Source of the DNA: Verrucomicrobium sp.
GTDB taxonomy: Bacteria > Verrucomicrobiota > Verrucomicrobiia > Methylacidiphilales > UBA1321
Reading direction: 5' to 3'
NCBI GenBank assembly: GCA_017849585.1
Contig: JAFIGT010000018.1
Location: forward strand, 1 to 64,000
DNA: 64,000 nt
Shown here: positions 62,510 to 64,000 of the stretch, in pieces
How the letters are laid out: each line of letters starts with the position of its first letter
Position numbering within the stretch: the stretch's first letter is position 1
The notes under the pieces: model-generated
Databases searched by the model: none
Told to the model about the DNA's origin: nothing
What the model saw: only the letters and a program-made list of their open reading frames with translations
Made by a program: the position numbers and the translations under genes

Positions 62510-63895
62510 TCAAGGCAACGGATCGGGGCCAAGAAAATCCGCCTGTTTCGAAGCGGTGGCCTTGCCATCATCCGTAATGGCTTCGACCGTGAACCGAAAG
62601 CCTCCGGGAAAATTCTTTTCCGGCATCATCAGCACGAGCAATTGCTGCACCTCGCCCTCGGCGGGAATCTCAATGGAAACCGGCAAACCGACGGGGGCGA
62701 GGCCGGGATGCGGACTCTCGATGTGGATCTTGAACGTGCGCGCATGGGCCGCCTTGTTGATCAACCGCACCATGTATTGATTCCGCACCTGCCCTTCATT
62801 CAAATAATAGGGTGCTCCGGGCAAACGCACGATGCCCACGCCCAGTGTGCGGAACGTGGAGAAGGCCCACAACATCACCCCCGCTCCAACAAGCATCAGG
62901 ACCGTGTACAAAATTGTGCGCGGCCGGACCAAGCGCGTCGCCCGTCCCGCCAATCCATTCAACGAGTCGTAGCGCACCAATCCCTTCGGTCGCTTCAGCC
63001 GCGTCATCACCTCGTCGCACGCATCCACGCAGTTTGAGCAACCGATGCATTCCATCTGCAAGCCCTGCCGGATATCGATACCCGTCGGGCACACCTGCAC
63101 GCAGCGATGACAATCCACACAGTCACCCGCCCCCTGCCCCTTGCCACGCGGCTCGCCCCGCTTTTCGTCGTAGCCGATGACGATGGAATGATCGTCGATC
63201 AACGCCGACTGGATGCGTCCATACGGGCAGAGGATAATGCAGAATTGTTCGCGGAACCACGCAAAGTCAAAATAGAGCGCCGCCCCGATTCCGAAGACGA
63301 GCAGGAACAAGGTGGCATTCTCCCATGGCGCTTGATGCATGGCGCTGTACAACCGGGGCAGCGAGACAAAGTAGGAGAGAAAAATGTGGGCCACGGCGAG
63401 CGACAGCACCAGATACACCGCGTGTTTGACCACGCGCTTGAAGACCTTTCCAGGCGTCCATTCCGCCTGGTCCAATTGCCGCCGCGCATGCGCGTCGCCT
63501 TCGATCAAGCGCTCGACGCGTCGAAAAACGTGATCGAGGAAAACCGTTTGCGGACAGGCCCACCCGCACCAGACCCGGCCAAAGAGACTGGTGAGGTAGA
63601 AGAGAAAAAAGCCCAGGCCCGTGATGAGAAAAAAAGCGAGCCACATATCCTGCGCCACGAGCGAAAGGCCGAAGATATGAAACTGCCGGTTCGCCACATC
63701 AAGGAACAAAGCCGGATGGCCACCGATCGGAATCCACGGCAACGCCACGTAAAAAAGAATCAATCCCCACCCGCTCAGCCGCCGCAATGTGGTGAACAAC
63801 CCGCGCACATCGGCCGTGTGGATGAAATAGCGCGACCCATCCTCGTTGATGGTCGTCACCGTGTCGCGCGTCGGTTCCTTGGAAGTCGGTTTCAT
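62510..63895 (-). CDS. ccoG: Cytochrome c oxidase accessory protein CcoG (FixG)
   Basis: About 461 residues from ATG 63895. Four to five helices in the first 250 residues (with FGRVWCGWACPQTVFLDHVFRRVE), then two 4Fe-4S clusters (CVDCHRCVQVCP, CIGCSNCVDACD at about 258-295), a further helix and an Ig-like C-terminal domain. CcoG reduces copper for the cbb3 oxidase. The oxidase genes themselves would lie upstream, beyond the window edge. Confidence 0.93.
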   Translation of the reverse strand: MKPTSKEPTRDTVTTINEDGSRYFIHTADVRGLFTTLRRLSGWGLILFYVALPWIPIGGHPALFLDVANRQFHIFGLSLVAQDMWLAFFLITGLGFFLFYLTSLFGRVWCGWACPQTVFLDHVFRRVERLIEGDAHARRQLDQAEWTPGKVFKRVVKHAVYLVLSLAVAHIFLSYFVSLPRLYSAMHQAPWENATLFLLVFGIGAALYFDFAWFREQFCIILCPYGRIQSALIDDHSIVIGYDEKRGEPRGKGQGAGDCVDCHRCVQVCPTGIDIRQGLQMECIGCSNCVDACDEVMTRLKRPKGLVRYDSLNGLAGRATRLVRPRTILYTVLMLVGAGVMLWAFSTFRTLGVGIVRLPGAPYYLNEGQVRNQYMVRLINKAAHARTFKIHIESPHPGLAPVGLPVSIEIPAEGEVQQLLVLMMPEKNFPGGFRFTVEAITDDGKATASKQADFLGPDPLP

Positions 63896-63964
63896 ACGTA
63901 CTACATTCCATCGGTCTGTCGGCCCGCTCACGCAAGCCCTACCCCTCACCCCAACCGTCAAATC

Positions 63965-64000
63965 TTACGGTTTGCCCGTCGCCGTCGCGGTGGGATCGAT
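63965..64000 (-). CDS. Partial gene at window edge (C-terminal end only)
   Basis: The minus strand has a reading frame ending in IDPTATATGKP followed by TAA (stop at 63965-63967), so a gene may enter from beyond 64000. Only 11 codons are visible. By usual order it would be ccoP or another cbb3 gene, which is only inference from context. Confidence 0.3.
   Translation of the reverse strand: MDPTATATGKP

Overview
The window looks like chromosomal DNA of a Verrucomicrobiota bacterium. The evidence is indirect: high G+C; a pseudopilin with an H-x9-DG tail; hopanoid genes; a PEP-CTERM-type CAAX protease relative; a long double U32 protein; and many carbohydrate-utilisation genes with AraC, LacI and GntR regulators scattered among ordinary housekeeping genes. 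No rRNA, tRNA or CRISPR array was recognised. No taxon was confirmed by any search.

Layout. (1) 0-14 kb: a large palindromic repeat, a GH2 glycosidase, a pseudopilin, a large secreted clan-A glycosidase, an FAD oxidoreductase divergent from an AraC regulator, then a minus-strand group of a RuBisCO-like protein, an AraR-type GntR regulator, a 2-hydroxyacid dehydrogenase and a GPH sugar symporter. This group looks like a sugar or sugar-acid catabolic locus. (2) 14-24 kb: prephenate dehydratase, a GbsR/MarR regulator with an NmrA-like reductase, a PHP histidinol phosphatase, a CAAX-type membrane protease, a U32 protein, and larB-larC with a hydroxyacid-dehydrogenase-like gene. (3) 24-30.8 kb, plus strand: methyltransferase, a nucleotidyltransferase-fold protein with a partner, a degenerate histidine kinase, a multi-pass membrane protein and a GT2 glycosyltransferase. 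(4) 36.5-30.8 kb, minus strand: squalene-hopene cyclase, a hopanoid-type phosphorylase, a GT-C-like membrane protein and a polyprenyl-phosphate-type GT2 in one tight run. (5) 36.6-43 kb: an IS630-type fragment, cheW and a chemoreceptor with a frameshift, then tonB-exbB-exbD-def. (6) 43-57 kb: small genes, cupin, YebC, ROK kinase, GH78 rhamnosidase, LacI regulator, an L-arabinose pathway (kinase, FucI-like isomerase, AraD), AraC, Gfo/Idh/MocA and ThuA-like proteins. (7) 57-64 kb: a tyrosine-phosphatase-type phytase, an L,D-transpeptidase, and the fixG/fixI end of a cbb3-oxidase maturation operon.

How the genes work together: secreted and cytoplasmic glycosidases (GH2, clan A, GH78) release sugars; the GPH symporter, arabinose genes, RuBisCO-like protein and dehydrogenases can process them under local regulators. 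TonB-ExbB-ExbD would power outer-membrane uptake. The hopanoid and glycosyltransferase run points to envelope lipid or glycan synthesis, and the fix genes to copper delivery for a high-affinity oxidase.

Most notable: the RuBisCO-like protein with a KDDH in place of KDDE and its cluster; the chemoreceptor frameshift caused by one extra A in a tandem duplication, with a terminator hairpin placed after the original stop; an intrinsic-terminator shape embedded in the coding region of the L,D-transpeptidase; a 55-residue membrane protein in the fixH position; and the nucleotidyltransferase-fold pair at 25.4-26.8 kb.
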